Shown here one piece after another: positions 53,692 through 60,913 of a stretch of DNA of 60,913 nt. Below the pieces are notes generated by a model. It searched no databases. It was not told where the DNA came from and was given only the letters and a program-made list of their open reading frames with translations. The DNA is taken from the NCBI RefSeq assembly GCF_004001045.1, contig NZ_BIMK01000041.1, forward strand, positions 1-60,913, read 5' to 3'. The position numbers and the translations under genes were made by a program. The DNA comes from Paenibacillus chibensis. Its GTDB lineage: Bacteria; Bacillota; Bacilli; Paenibacillales; Paenibacillaceae. The stretch's first letter is position 1, and every line of letters starts with the position of its first letter.

Positions 53692-54600
53692 TTATAAATA
53701 ATGGATTTTCATCCTCAAATCCTGCTCATGATCCCCAAACCGCTTTCCGAACAGGTTCAGTCCGCCTTTGTACACGGCATCCTCCTTAACGCCGATACGC
53801 ATATCCACGTAACTGCGGCTTGCCAGATTCAGCTCGTTGAGCGTAACCGCCGAGATTTCCTTCTCATCCAGCATGCTCCGTGTGTCATCGATGCACCACG
53901 TTTTGAGAAGGCCAAACTGCGTGCCCGAATCGCTCCACCAGGAAGGATTCAGCTTACCGCGTCTCCCGCCGAAGTCGCCGGGCGATGTCCATGTGCCAAT
54001 CTCCACCCCATTAATCCATAAGGTGATATCCGAAGGCCAATCAGGATCGTAATTCGGGGCTTCCGAACATATTTCCATAGAAAACTGAATCGATTGGATC
54101 TGCGCGCCCGGCGGAAGCTCAAGCGGATAACGGTACTCCAAGTATCCCTTGCGAAGCCAGATCAGCTGCGCCTGGAGCCGACTGGGATGGAAAAAGCCCG
54201 CAGGCGAGTCTTCCGCGATCATCGGACCCTCCTCACTGACCATGCCGCAGGTGGGAGCCGCCTCGCAGGCAATGAAGCTGCCGATGGGCATTTCGATTTC
54301 ATAACACCGGTTAAGATCGCTTCCATGCAGCTCCGGTGCATTCATCCGGATTTTAATATCATCATACGTCCGTCGGCATACCTTCATTGCGCCGCGAGAC
54401 GCAGGCAGCAGCTCCGTTTCGATCAGCTTGGCCTGCTCAAGCACCTTCACGTTCGATGCGGCCGTGGATACGGGAATGTCCAGTGCTTCCGCAAGCTCCG
54501 CAACGTTCATTCTGCGGGTGTTCAGCAGCCTCATCATGCTCAGCCTTAGTTCTGTCGAGAGGGCATGGGTTACCTTCACAAGTTCCTCGGGCCGCGCCAT
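53692..54600 (-). CDS. ArsR-type HTH regulator with large C-terminal domain
   Basis: A 302-residue protein. Residues 5-85 are an ArsR/SmtB-like winged helix (LSTELRLSMMRLLNTRRMNV; VAELAEALDIPVSTAASNVK). The remaining 200 residues are unlike ArsR sensors: conserved-looking Cys/Trp/Gly-rich segments (GSFIACEAAPTCGM, WPSDITLWINGVEIGTWTSPGDFGGRRGK) suggest a beta-sandwich, perhaps sugar-binding. No metal-binding ELCVC motif. ATG start; GGAGGG is somewhat distant. Located just upstream of GH2 on the same strand; likely a carbohydrate-responsive repressor. Confidence 0.82.
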   Translation of the reverse strand: MARPEELVKVTHALSTELRLSMMRLLNTRRMNVAELAEALDIPVSTAASNVKVLEQAKLIETELLPASRGAMKVCRRTYDDIKIRMNAPELHGSDLNRCYEIEMPIGSFIACEAAPTCGMVSEEGPMIAEDSPAGFFHPSRLQAQLIWLRKGYLEYRYPLELPPGAQIQSIQFSMEICSEAPNYDPDWPSDITLWINGVEIGTWTSPGDFGGRRGKLNPSWWSDSGTQFGLLKTWCIDDTRSMLDEKEISAVTLNELNLASRSYVDMRIGVKEDAVYKGGLNLFGKRFGDHEQDLRMKIHYL

Positions 54601-54764
54601 CGAAAGTTCCAGAATAACAATCCCTCCGATCCCATTGGTTTCATACGTCTTTTCATTTTATCAAGAATCCTTGGATCCAGTCTACTGAGCCGCTCCCGCG
54701 CAGGAAGGATCGCTGAACGAAAAAAGCGCAGCCTGTGCCGGCGCGCTCTTCGTGGATATTTATT

Positions 54765-55052
54765 CTACTTTCCCTTATACTCCGCATTGGCTTGATCCAG
54801 CATGGATTTCCAGTCGGCGAAGTCCGTCTCTCTCGAGACATGGCGGTCATACAGCTCATCCGGTATGTTCGCGATATCTTCATAGGATTCGATGTGAAAG
54901 TTGCCCTTCTCCGCGAATTCCTCGAAGCTGTCAAAAGAAGAATGCTTCCGCATAAATGCGGCGTTAAACAGCTCTTTCAGCGGAACATGGTCCGGATCTT
55001 CCTGAATCGTTTTTTGCCCCTTCAGCTCCAGCAACAGGTCGTCAAATGACAT
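54765..55052 (-). CDS. Hypothetical protein, 95 residues
   Basis: A small acidic protein (MSFDDLLLELKG start, NAEYKGK end) rich in Asp/Glu/Phe, with no membrane segment or motif I recognise. ATG 55052 is the first ATG, but no clear RBS precedes it; AGGAGTGG sits 15 bases upstream, and a TTG at 55100 is a longer alternative. Last of three co-directional small genes; 54 bases after the HEAT-like gene. Regular lengths and codon usage support it being real. Confidence 0.7.
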   Translation of the reverse strand: MSFDDLLLELKGQKTIQEDPDHVPLKELFNAAFMRKHSSFDSFEEFAEKGNFHIESYEDIANIPDELYDRHVSRETDFADWKSMLDQANAEYKGK

Positions 55053-55106
55053 CGGTTTTTGTTTTCTCAGAATACCACTCCTATATTTGTATTGGTTCAA
55101 TCCTGG

Positions 55107-55562
55107 TTACAGCTTTTTCCACGTTTCTTCAAGCCAGGTGTCAAAATCAGCGCCTTTATCCCCTTCATAGGTGTCGTAGACGTCGATTCTCATTTTTTTC
55201 AGCTTCTCTTTAAACGCTTCGTACGAATGCTCCCGCGGAAGGCTTTTCTTTACGCGCAGCAAAATTTTCTGGATGCCTTTGACCACGTCATACTTGCTGC
55301 GGACCGGCTTCTCGACATCCTCTCCCCATGCCTTCAGCTGCTCATAGGCTGCCTCCTGCACCTGGAATACCGGATCGGTATGCAATCTGCGCGTCAGAAT
55401 ATCGACCGATTGCTGGCTTTTCCACTGGCCCAGCTGCTTGACCGCATCCAGCCGCTCTCTCCAGTTCGCTGTGCGGTTCGCCGCATTCTTAAGTTCATTA
55501 TAGTTCTCCGGGAGATCGCTTGCTACCGAAGTTACTTCCTGTTCCGTATTTTCCAATTTCAT
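55107..55562 (-). CDS. HEAT-repeat-like protein
   Basis: A 151-residue helical protein. DAVKQLGQWKSQQSVDILTR and VFQVQEAAYEQLKAWGED form two HEAT/PBS-lyase-like repeats; a basic helix (KGIQKILLRVKKSLP) and an acidic tail follow. No catalytic residues. ATG follows AAGGAG. Middle of the small three-gene cluster, 18 bases after the DUF3934 gene. Protein-protein interaction is likely; partner unknown. Confidence 0.78.
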   Translation of the reverse strand: MKLENTEQEVTSVASDLPENYNELKNAANRTANWRERLDAVKQLGQWKSQQSVDILTRRLHTDPVFQVQEAAYEQLKAWGEDVEKPVRSKYDVVKGIQKILLRVKKSLPREHSYEAFKEKLKKMRIDVYDTYEGDKGADFDTWLEETWKKL

Positions 55563-55580
55563 GTCATCTCCTTATGATGG

Positions 55581-55766
55581 TCAGCTGCGCGTGGCGTCGT
55601 TGTTTTTGCCTTGTCCTTCGACTTTAGCTTCGCTGGCTTTTTTCGTCCCTTTACTCGTATAAGGCTTCGGGGCGCTCTTCGCCCGGCGGGCTTTCGCATC
55701 CCAGCGGGTCCAGCCCTTTTTATCCGTTCCCCTGCCTGTTCCGCCCTTGCCTTTTGATTTGCTCAA
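55581..55766 (-). CDS. Small basic protein, DUF3934-like
   Basis: A 61-residue Lys/Gly-rich, probably disordered protein starting MSKSKGKGGTGRGTDKKGWTR, which matches the DUF3934 family of Bacillus/Paenibacillus. TTG start with CGGAGTGATC upstream. First gene of the small cluster. Function unknown; the high charge suggests nucleic-acid contact. Confidence 0.8.
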   Translation of the reverse strand: MSKSKGKGGTGRGTDKKGWTRWDAKARRAKSAPKPYTSKGTKKASEAKVEGQGKNNDATRS

Positions 55767-55916
55767 ATGATCACTCCGTTACCGTGTAGTGTTCTAGGTT
55801 TAGTCATATCCATTTCTTCTGATTAATTAACCAGCAAGTTGAAATATACACCACTATGGGCCATATGTACATGTTCCGACCGGAAATAATCATTTATCCG
55901 CCGGGCATTCTTTCGT

Positions 55917-55945
55917 TTGACTATTATTTTCCAGCGTGTTATTTT
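55917..55945 (+). promoter_or_regulatory. tetR promoter
   Basis: TTGACT (55917-55922), 17-bp spacer, TATTTT (55940-55945). The first TetR operator lies just after it. Confidence 0.6.
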
Positions 55946-55954
55946 AAATTTGTA

Positions 55955-55966
55955 CTGACCAGTCAG
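55955..55966. promoter_or_regulatory. TetR operator 1
   Basis: CTGAC-CA-GTCAG, at the expected transcription start of tetR. The identical 12-mer recurs before the P450 gene. Confidence 0.75.
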
Positions 55967-56009
55967 ATTAGTTTTGTCCGAAATTACGCTTCTGAAAGGT
56001 AGATTAACC

Positions 56010-56588
56010 TTGAGTAAAGATAAAATCATACGCGCAGCCATCGAAGTCTTCTCCGAAAATGGCTACCACCGGGCAAGCATGGACGAGATTGCCCTGCGGG
56101 CACAGGTGGCCAAAGGTACGCTCTACTACAATTTCCCGGGAAAATCCCAGCTGTTCAAAACCATCGTCAAAGAGGGCTTTGAGGATATCATGCATCGCAC
56201 GCAAGCCGACCTGAACGCCCCGCTCCCGATCAAAGAACAGATCCTGCGGATTATCCGCCATCATCTGGATTTATTTCTGGAATCGCGCCACTTTTCGCAT
56301 ATCGTGTTCAATGAGCTTTCGAACGGCATCGAGCAGGATGTGCTGGATGAACTGAAGCAGCTCCGGCGCGACCATCTTCACTTTTTGGCTTCGATTCTCG
56401 AAGCTGGGAAATGCGAGGAAAATTTGCTTCGCGACGTGGATTCCAATTTGGCGGCGGCAAGCATCATCGGCACAATGGAGAGTACCTGCAACTACTATCT
56501 GAGCCATCCGGAAGCCTATTCGCGCGATGAGCTGGAACACTTCGTCTTTACCATCATTACCAAAGGCCTGTTTATATCGATCGATTAG
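56010..56588 (+). CDS. TetR-family transcriptional regulator
   Basis: A 192-residue repressor. N-terminal helix-turn-helix: KIIRAAIEVFSENGYHRASM then ALRAQVAKGTLYYNFPGKS. The C-terminal ligand domain is of the YerO/FadR-like TetR type with no recognisable ligand motif. TTG 56010 is chosen for GAAAGG upstream and the family start; an in-frame ATG at 55974 would overlap the operator region. Two matching palindromes, before itself and before the P450, indicate autoregulation and repression of the P450. Confidence 0.92.
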   Translation: MSKDKIIRAAIEVFSENGYHRASMDEIALRAQVAKGTLYYNFPGKSQLFKTIVKEGFEDIMHRTQADLNAPLPIKEQILRIIRHHLDLFLESRHFSHIVFNELSNGIEQDVLDELKQLRRDHLHFLASILEAGKCEENLLRDVDSNLAAASIIGTMESTCNYYLSHPEAYSRDELEHFVFTIITKGLFISID

Positions 56589-56612
56589 CACGGCCTTTTT
56601 TTTAAGTTCATT

Positions 56613-56630
56613 AAACTGACCAGTCAGTTT
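56613..56630. promoter_or_regulatory. TetR operator 2, before P450
   Basis: AAACTGAC-CA-GTCAGTTT, perfect 8-bp arms, sharing CTGACCAGTCAG with operator 1. It is 36 bases upstream of the P450 start. Confidence 0.8.
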
Positions 56631-56666
56631 TACACAAATCCAATACGAAAGCGACGGTGTCTACGA

Positions 56667-57791
56667 ATGGAATGGAACAAAAACGGTCTGCTGCCTTTGG
56701 AATGGTTTAAGCAAATGCGGGAACAATCTCCGGTGATCCTATCCGAAAACAACATGGTCTGGAACGTGTTCAAGTATGAGGACGTCAAAGCCGTCTTTAC
56801 GAATTACGAGGTATTCTCCTCACAAGGCGCTCCCGATTCCGAGGACCCGCTGGAGTACAGCATTCTGCGGCAGGACCCGCCAAAGCACCGTCAGCTGCGT
56901 AAGCTGGTTTCCCAGGCCTTTACCCCGCGCGTCATCGAATCCCTTGCCCCGAAAATCAAGGCGATCACGTCCTCGCTTCTGGACGAAGCGGAGAAGAAGG
57001 GACATATGGACGCTGTGGCCGAGTTTACCAGTCCGCTCCCGATCACCGTCATCGCTGAGATGCTGGGCGTATCCATGGAGCACCGGGAAAAATTCAAGGA
57101 ATGGTCGGATGCCCTTGTCGGCGATCATGCGGAGGACTTTTACCAATGCCAGCGGGAGATGAGCGAATATTTCTCGGTCATCGCCGAGGACCGCCGCCGC
57201 CATCCGCAGGAGGATCTGATTACCAAGCTGGTTCAGGCACGCATCGATAACGAGCACTTAAGCGATCTGGAGATCATCGGATTCTGCATTCTTCTGCTCG
57301 TCGCCGGCAACGAAACGACGACCAACCTGATCTCCTCGGCCATGCTTGGCATTGACAGCCTTCCGGAGGTACGGGCACAGCTGCTGGCAGATCCGACGCT
57401 GATCCCGGGAGCGATCGAGGAAACCTTCCGCTATTTCTCGCCGGTTCAGCTGATGTTCCGTCATGTAAAAGAGGATACCGTGCTGCGCGGGCAAGAACTG
57501 AAGAAAGGGCAATTCGTCCACATCTGGATGGCATCGGCCAACCATGATGAGGACGTGTTCGAACGGCCGGAACAATTCAATATCCACCGGAATCCGAATC
57601 CCCATCTGGGTCTCGGGAGCGGCATTCACTTCTGTCTGGGCTCCCAGCTGGCCCGCCTCGAATCGAAAATCGCCATCGAAACGCTGCTCGAGAGGTTTCC
57701 GGATTTCCGGCGCGACCGTTCCGCAGAGCTCGCCCGGATGAACAGTTCAATGATGTTCGCGCTGAAAGAACTACCGATCCGATTCCGCTGA
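56667..57791 (+). CDS. Cytochrome P450
   Basis: A 374-residue soluble bacterial P450 of the CYP107/CYP109-like kind. I-helix oxygen motif AGNETT, K-helix ExxR in EETFRYF, and the heme loop LGLGSGIHFCLGSQLAR with thiolate Cys323. About 20-30 residues shorter at the N-terminus than typical, but all core parts are present. No ferredoxin or reductase gene is adjacent, so electrons come from elsewhere. Directly controlled by the upstream TetR. The substrate may be a fatty acid or the TetR ligand; not determined. Confidence 0.95.
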   Translation: MEWNKNGLLPLEWFKQMREQSPVILSENNMVWNVFKYEDVKAVFTNYEVFSSQGAPDSEDPLEYSILRQDPPKHRQLRKLVSQAFTPRVIESLAPKIKAITSSLLDEAEKKGHMDAVAEFTSPLPITVIAEMLGVSMEHREKFKEWSDALVGDHAEDFYQCQREMSEYFSVIAEDRRRHPQEDLITKLVQARIDNEHLSDLEIIGFCILLLVAGNETTTNLISSAMLGIDSLPEVRAQLLADPTLIPGAIEETFRYFSPVQLMFRHVKEDTVLRGQELKKGQFVHIWMASANHDEDVFERPEQFNIHRNPNPHLGLGSGIHFCLGSQLARLESKIAIETLLERFPDFRRDRSAELARMNSSMMFALKELPIRFR

Positions 57792-57853
57792 AGGCTTACT
57801 GCTTACCACAGATTATTCCTTGGTTTCTTCCTAAATATATCGGTCTTATTAAA

Positions 57854-57893
57854 AAACAACACCTTGGGAGCTTTTCAAGCTTCCAGGGTGTTT
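57854..57893. terminator. Terminator after P450
   Basis: AACACC...GGGAGCTT pairs with AAGCTTCC...GGTGTT, flanked by A and T runs. Confidence 0.8.
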
Positions 57894-58053
57894 CCTTGTT
57901 CAAGCCGCATATAGAACAAGAACCTCTTCGTTTTTGTGCGAAAATGTTCATGACAATAGCGTAAAATAACCGCAAAAACAAGATAGTATGAAACAAATCC
58001 CTCTTTCCGGGTTAATGAATGGATACATCCAATGATTTGGAACTTTTTATAAA

Positions 58054-58067
58054 TGTAAGCGTTATAT
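58054..58067 (+). promoter_or_regulatory. Candidate cre site before small peptide gene
   Basis: TGTAAGCGTTATAT matches TGWAARCGYTWNCW at 13 of 14 positions, overlapping a TATATA -10-like sequence 30 bases before the peptide start. Confidence 0.4.
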
Positions 58068-58095
58068 AAATAAGAGAACTCGAGGCGGTGAAAAT

Positions 58096-58275
58096 GTGAA
58101 ATCCAAATCCACGCACTCCCTTGTCGCTGCTGTGTTGACTTTGAGCATCCTGATGGTGAACTGTGCTGAAGCCAGGCGCACCGTCGATTCGTCTTCCCAT
58201 TCATCCTACAGGCCCCCGAAAGGGACGCTTTCCTATAATGAAAGCCTGGACTGTCCTGGCGAAAAATCGGAATAG
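58096..58275 (+). CDS. Small secreted-type peptide, 59 residues
   Basis: GTG start after GAGGCGGTG at good spacing. The peptide has a basic start (VKSKSTHS), a hydrophobic run LVAAVLTLSILMVNC and then a polar tail rich in Ser/Arg (EARRTVDSSSHSSY). This is the build of a signal peptide with possible cleavage after AEA, or a poor lipobox (MVNC). No homologue recognised. Its TAG stop lies inside the tRNA-like fragment that follows. It could be an exported pro-peptide or a chance frame; RBS and signal support it moderately. Confidence 0.5.
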   Translation: MKSKSTHSLVAAVLTLSILMVNCAEARRTVDSSSHSSYRPPKGTLSYNESLDCPGEKSE

Positions 58276-58312
58276 CGGGATTCGAACCCGCATCCATTAC
58301 CATCCCAAAATC
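58267..58312 (-). pseudogene. 3' fragment of a tRNA (proline-like)
   Basis: On the minus strand a perfect T-arm (GCGGG-TTCGAAT-CCCGC), then TATTCCG and discriminator A, preceded by TTTTGGGATGGTA resembling a Pro anticodon loop (TGG). No 5' half or CGGAATA acceptor strand is found upstream. The last 23 bases match the 3' end of tRNA-Pro at 60674-60696 with one mismatch. Either a decayed tRNA or an attachment-site copy. Confidence 0.65.
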
Positions 58313-58381
58313 AGCAGAAAAAAATCTGTGATATAATCAGGCTCAGCAATACGATATAGACTAACGGGCGGGGATACACAC

Positions 58382-59299
58382 ATGAAATTGGAGCGATTGA
58401 TCTCCATCATCTACAAGCTGCTGAATCACGAAATTTTGTCTGCCTCCATGCTGGCTGAAGAGTTTCAGGTTTCCCCAAGAACCATCTACCGGGATATCGA
58501 TGCGATCTGCGCCGCGGGCTTCCCGGTTGTATCGTATCAAGGGACGAATGGCGGATACGGCATCATGGACGGATATAAAATGGATAAAAGCCTGCTCGGT
58601 TCTTATGATGTCAACTCCCTGATCACCGTGCTCAGAAGCCTTTCCACCGTATTTGAAGACAAGCGTGCGCAGGGGACCATCGAAAGACTGCAAACGATTG
58701 GACCGGAGCACCAAGCCGCGAGTCTGTCCGTGGACCTCGAAACCTGCCGGACGGAGCCCGACGCGCTTCCTCATTTACGTACGGCCATTGCCGAGCGAAA
58801 GGTCGTCCGTTTTGATTATATCGATGTAAAGAATGAACGTACGACCCGGGATATGGAGCCGCTAAGGCTGCATTATAAATATCGTAATTGGTACATGCAT
58901 GGGTTTTGCCGAACTCGGCGGGATTATCGGGAGTTCCGGCTGTCCCGGTTAATGAATCTATTCGTGACGCAGGAAACCTTCGAGCCGCATGATGAGATGC
59001 CGGAAGCGGCTGCCTTGTCAAACAAGGAATGGCAGGATCCGATGGAGGATGTCGTGATCCGGGTGGATGCGGAGGCTTTGGCGGAAGCGATGGATCAGTT
59101 CAACCAGGTGGATAAGCAATTTCATGCGGATGGGAGCATGACGATGCGAATTCCTGTTTATCGTCCCTTGGAAGCGCGATGGCTTTGGACGATTCTGCTG
59201 AGTTTCGGCAGTGGAGCTGAAGTTCTTGAACCTCCTGCTCTGCGAGGGATTATAAAAGAACAGCTTCAACATGCGCTCAAACTTTATAAAGATGTATGA
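58382..59299 (+). CDS. WYL-domain transcriptional regulator (YafY-like)
   Basis: A 305-residue regulator. N-terminal HTH_11: IIYKLLNHEILSASMLAEEF then VSPRTIYRDIDAICAAG. WYL domain at about 140-210 (VRFDYIDVKNERTTRDMEPLRL; the WYM in NWYMHGFC replaces WYL), and a WCX-type C-terminal domain. It likely represses its own gene or neighbours. ATG with GGGG before it. Followed by a terminator whose stem overlaps the stop codon. Confidence 0.9.
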   Translation: MKLERLISIIYKLLNHEILSASMLAEEFQVSPRTIYRDIDAICAAGFPVVSYQGTNGGYGIMDGYKMDKSLLGSYDVNSLITVLRSLSTVFEDKRAQGTIERLQTIGPEHQAASLSVDLETCRTEPDALPHLRTAIAERKVVRFDYIDVKNERTTRDMEPLRLHYKYRNWYMHGFCRTRRDYREFRLSRLMNLFVTQETFEPHDEMPEAAALSNKEWQDPMEDVVIRVDAEALAEAMDQFNQVDKQFHADGSMTMRIPVYRPLEARWLWTILLSFGSGAEVLEPPALRGIIKEQLQHALKLYKDV

Positions 59300-59327
59300 C
59301 AGGCTGTTGTCATACATCTTTTTTTAT
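59290..59327 (+). terminator. Terminator of WYL gene
   Basis: AGATGTATGACA pairs with TGTCATACATCT, then seven T. The stop codon is in the left arm. Confidence 0.9.
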
Positions 59328-59381
59328 TATAGCTGCAGAAACATAAAACCAATCCCTGACCCATCAAAGGAGACGATCTAA

Positions 59382-59903
59382 ATGAATCATCCGGTACAAA
59401 TGTTTAATTACCACGTGTGGGCCACCCAAACCCTCTTGGGACGAATCCAGGAGCTTCCGTCCTCGGTGCTGCAGCAAGAAGTGAACACCTCGTTCCCCAC
59501 CATCGGCGAAGCATTCGCGCATATCTATGCGATCGACAAATGTTGGCTTCAGGTTCTGAAGGGGGCCAGTATGCCCGAGGCGCTGGAAGAGTGCCTTCCG
59601 CTTCAACAACAAATGCTGCGTTACTCTGCCGATGAGTTCGCGGAGGCTTTTAGGGAGTTAGCGGAAGAATACGGTGCATGGTTCCGAGGCCAAGACGATT
59701 TGGAGCAAATCATCATGCTCGAGAATCCGTACGCCGGAGCGCGCAACACCCGGTTATCGGAAATCGTGCTGCAAACGGTCAACCACGGAACCTACCACCG
59801 GGGCAATATTTCAACCATGCTGCGCCAGCTGGGCCACGCCTCCACAATGAACGATTATGTGCTGTTTTGGTATCAGCAGCCTGCGGAATCCAGATCACTC
59901 TGA
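59382..59903 (+). CDS. DinB-family protein
   Basis: A 173-residue four-helix-bundle metalloprotein. Metal-site histidines are visible in GEAFAHIYAID and in VNHGTYHRGNI, the classic DinB pattern; NYHVWATQ is the first helix. Family members include thiol-dependent S-transferases (bacillithiol type) and damage-induced proteins of unknown role. ATG follows CAAAGGAG. Single gene between two terminators. Confidence 0.9.
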   Translation: MNHPVQMFNYHVWATQTLLGRIQELPSSVLQQEVNTSFPTIGEAFAHIYAIDKCWLQVLKGASMPEALEECLPLQQQMLRYSADEFAEAFRELAEEYGAWFRGQDDLEQIIMLENPYAGARNTRLSEIVLQTVNHGTYHRGNISTMLRQLGHASTMNDYVLFWYQQPAESRSL

Positions 59904-59940
59904 CGCCAAGCTGGCGGTTGTGTTGAATGATATCCACCTA

Positions 59941-59983
59941 AAAAGGGCGATTCTTCAGGGAACAGAGATATCGCCCTTTTTAC
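59941..59983. terminator. Terminator after DinB gene
   Basis: AAAAGGGCGAT pairs with ATCGCCCTTTT; A-run and T-run on both sides. Confidence 0.85.
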
Positions 59984-60016
59984 TTCGTTTGCTGCATTTT
60001 TTTGAAAGGAGAAGGT

Positions 60017-60595
60017 ATGGTATCTATGGAAATTGAAAATCAGATTCCGGTAAAATCGAGAGAAGATTTGAGGATATGGTTGCAGGAACATGGTAGGACT
60101 GAAAAATCTTGCTGGGTCTCGGTAAGCATGACGCCAAGCCCGGATACGCTGCTATATCTGGACGCGGTCGAGGAAGCCTTGTGCTTTGGATGGATCGATG
60201 GGGTCAAAAAGAAAATATCCGACACGGAGCTGGCGCAGAGACTGTCTCCCCGAAGCAAAAAAAGCTCATGGACCGAACTGAATAAAGAACGCGTCCGCCG
60301 CCTCGAAAAGCTGGGATTCATGAGCGACGAAGGAAGAATGGTTCTTCCGGATATGAACCCGGATTGTTTCAGAATAGATAGGGAGATTGAACGAAGGTTA
60401 AACGAGGATCAGCAATTACATAAGAATTTCATGGCCTTTCCGGAGCTGTATCGAAGAGTTCGGATCGACACCATCCAGAGCAACAGGAAGCAGCCGGAAT
60501 TATTCAGGAGCAGATTAGACAAATTCATAACAAACACAAGGCACAACAAAATGTACGGCCAGTGGCATGATCATGGACGCCTGCTCGATTATTAA
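60017..60595 (+). CDS. YdeI/OmpD-associated family protein
   Basis: A 192-residue cytosolic protein. FGWIDGVKKKI, RLSPRSKKSSWTELNKERVR and LEKLGFMSDEGR match the YdeI/OmpD-associated family (YdhG/BtrH-type helical C-terminus). Role unknown; linked in other species to polymyxin or stress survival. ATG 60017 follows AAAGGAGAAGG; ATG 60026 is a less likely alternative. Lies between the DinB terminator and the tRNA-Pro gene. Confidence 0.85.
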   Translation: MVSMEIENQIPVKSREDLRIWLQEHGRTEKSCWVSVSMTPSPDTLLYLDAVEEALCFGWIDGVKKKISDTELAQRLSPRSKKSSWTELNKERVRRLEKLGFMSDEGRMVLPDMNPDCFRIDREIERRLNEDQQLHKNFMAFPELYRRVRIDTIQSNRKQPELFRSRLDKFITNTRHNKMYGQWHDHGRLLDY

Positions 60596-60613
60596 CATCA
60601 GAGCACAATAAAA

Positions 60614-60651
60614 CACTTCCTCATTTTGTTATAGCAACAAGATGGGAAGTG
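60614..60651. terminator. Terminator shared by YdeI-like gene and tRNA-Pro
   Basis: CACTTCC..CAT.TTGTT pairs with AACAA.ATGGGAAGTG across a 5-base loop. It lies between the convergent genes. Confidence 0.65.
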
Positions 60652-60673
60652 CGCTTGATACATAAGGCATCGA

Positions 60674-60747
60674 TCGGAGTAGCGGGATTCGAACCCACGG
60701 CCTCACCCACCCCAAGGGTGCGCGCTACCAGACTGCGCCATACCCCG
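60674..60747 (-). tRNA. tRNA-Pro (anticodon GGG)
   Basis: On the minus strand: acceptor CGGGGTA/TACTCCG, D-arm with CGCAGTCTGGTAGCG, anticodon stem CACCC/GGGTG with loop TTGGGGT (anticodon GGG), T-arm GTGGG-TTCGAAT-CCCGC and discriminator A. 74 bases, CCA not encoded. Reads CCC/CCU codons; Bacillus subtilis uses only the UGG species, so the extra GGG tRNA fits a higher-GC genome. Confidence 0.95.
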
Positions 60748-60776
60748 ATGAAAGCGATTACTTCACTTGTTATTTT

Positions 60777-60805
60777 ATTTTAGCGCCAATTTCCATATAT
60801 TTCAA
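60777..60805 (-). promoter_or_regulatory. tRNA-Pro promoter
   Basis: On the minus strand TTGAAA (60800-60805), 17-bp spacer, TAAAAT (60777-60782), 30 bases before the tRNA 5' end. The last 100 bases of the window contain nothing else I recognise. Confidence 0.7.
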
Positions 60806-60913
60806 TATGATTTCCATACCGTTTATTTCCGCCCGGGATCCAGACGAACGCCATGCTGCAATTTCCGGCTAAACGGCAATCCCCTGCTGCAACAAAAAAA
60901 ACCTGCTGAATAA

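Noticed and set aside
58267..58345. Complete tRNA gene
   Set aside because: T-arm and 3' acceptor are perfect, but no matching 5' acceptor, D-arm or anticodon stem exists upstream.
1..60913. CRISPR arrays, prophage, insertion sequences
   Set aside because: No regular repeat-spacer pattern, no phage structural genes, no transposase or terminal inverted repeats seen on either strand.

Overview
The window reads as chromosomal DNA of a Paenibacillus-like Firmicute. The reasons are split glycine decarboxylase genes (gcvPA/gcvPB), a GlgC/GlgD pair, two YesM/YesN-type two-component systems beside ATPase-less CUT1 sugar transporters, an S-layer-homology protein, strong AGGAGG-type ribosome binding sites with many TTG/GTG starts, near-cre (CcpA) sites, a CIRCE element and a Bacillus/Paenibacillus-type rrn leader. 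Most genes lie on the minus strand. I see no phage, CRISPR array, intact transposon or plasmid functions.

Layout. 1-360: promoters and leader of an rRNA operon reading leftward out of the window. 489-1771: divergent ywnB/ywnA-like pair. 1976-7165: AraC-type regulator divergent from an operon of three Gfo/Idh/MocA oxidoreductases and one xylose-isomerase-like TIM-barrel enzyme, a possible keto-sugar pathway. 7320-10206: SLH protein, Nfu N-domain protein, SGNH hydrolase. 10267-15062: glgC-glgD-glgP without glgA or glgB. 15299-15449: possible group II intron reverse-transcriptase scrap. 15494-25622: sugar-binding lipoprotein, two permeases, LacZ-type beta-galactosidase, SDR, gcvPA and gcvPB, closely spaced on one strand. 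25755-30579: YesN/YesM pair and an (alpha/alpha)6 glycosidase. 30760-37386: SRPBCC protein, SEC-C protein, htpG under a perfect CIRCE, and an overlapping FAD lactone oxidase/PLP aldolase pair. 37792-41284: DUF3298 protein, epimerase, aldo/keto reductase divergent from HxlR, VOC protein.

41465-54600 is the second carbohydrate locus: binding protein, two permeases, YesM, YesN and a second homologous binding protein, followed upstream by a secreted BNR-repeat glycosidase, a GH2 enzyme and an ArsR-type regulator with a large novel C-terminal domain. The promoters of the first binding-protein gene and of the BNR glycosidase share a multi-part architecture (31-bp box, 34-35 bp gap, 16-bp block, plus an upstream repeat), which suggests one regulon.

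54765-57791: three small genes, then TetR and cytochrome P450 with near-identical palindromic operators before each. 58096-60747: a small secreted-type peptide, a tRNA 3'-end fragment, WYL regulator, DinB protein, YdeI-like protein and tRNA-Pro(GGG). The tRNA fragment and the tRNA-Pro 3' end form a 23-bp direct repeat (one mismatch) around the last three genes.

The two transporter loci probably import oligosaccharides using a shared MsmX-type ATPase encoded elsewhere. Extracellular enzymes, sensor kinases that detect sugar at the membrane, and CcpA-type sites would set when they are expressed. Functions are read from sequence motifs only; specific substrates are not determined.
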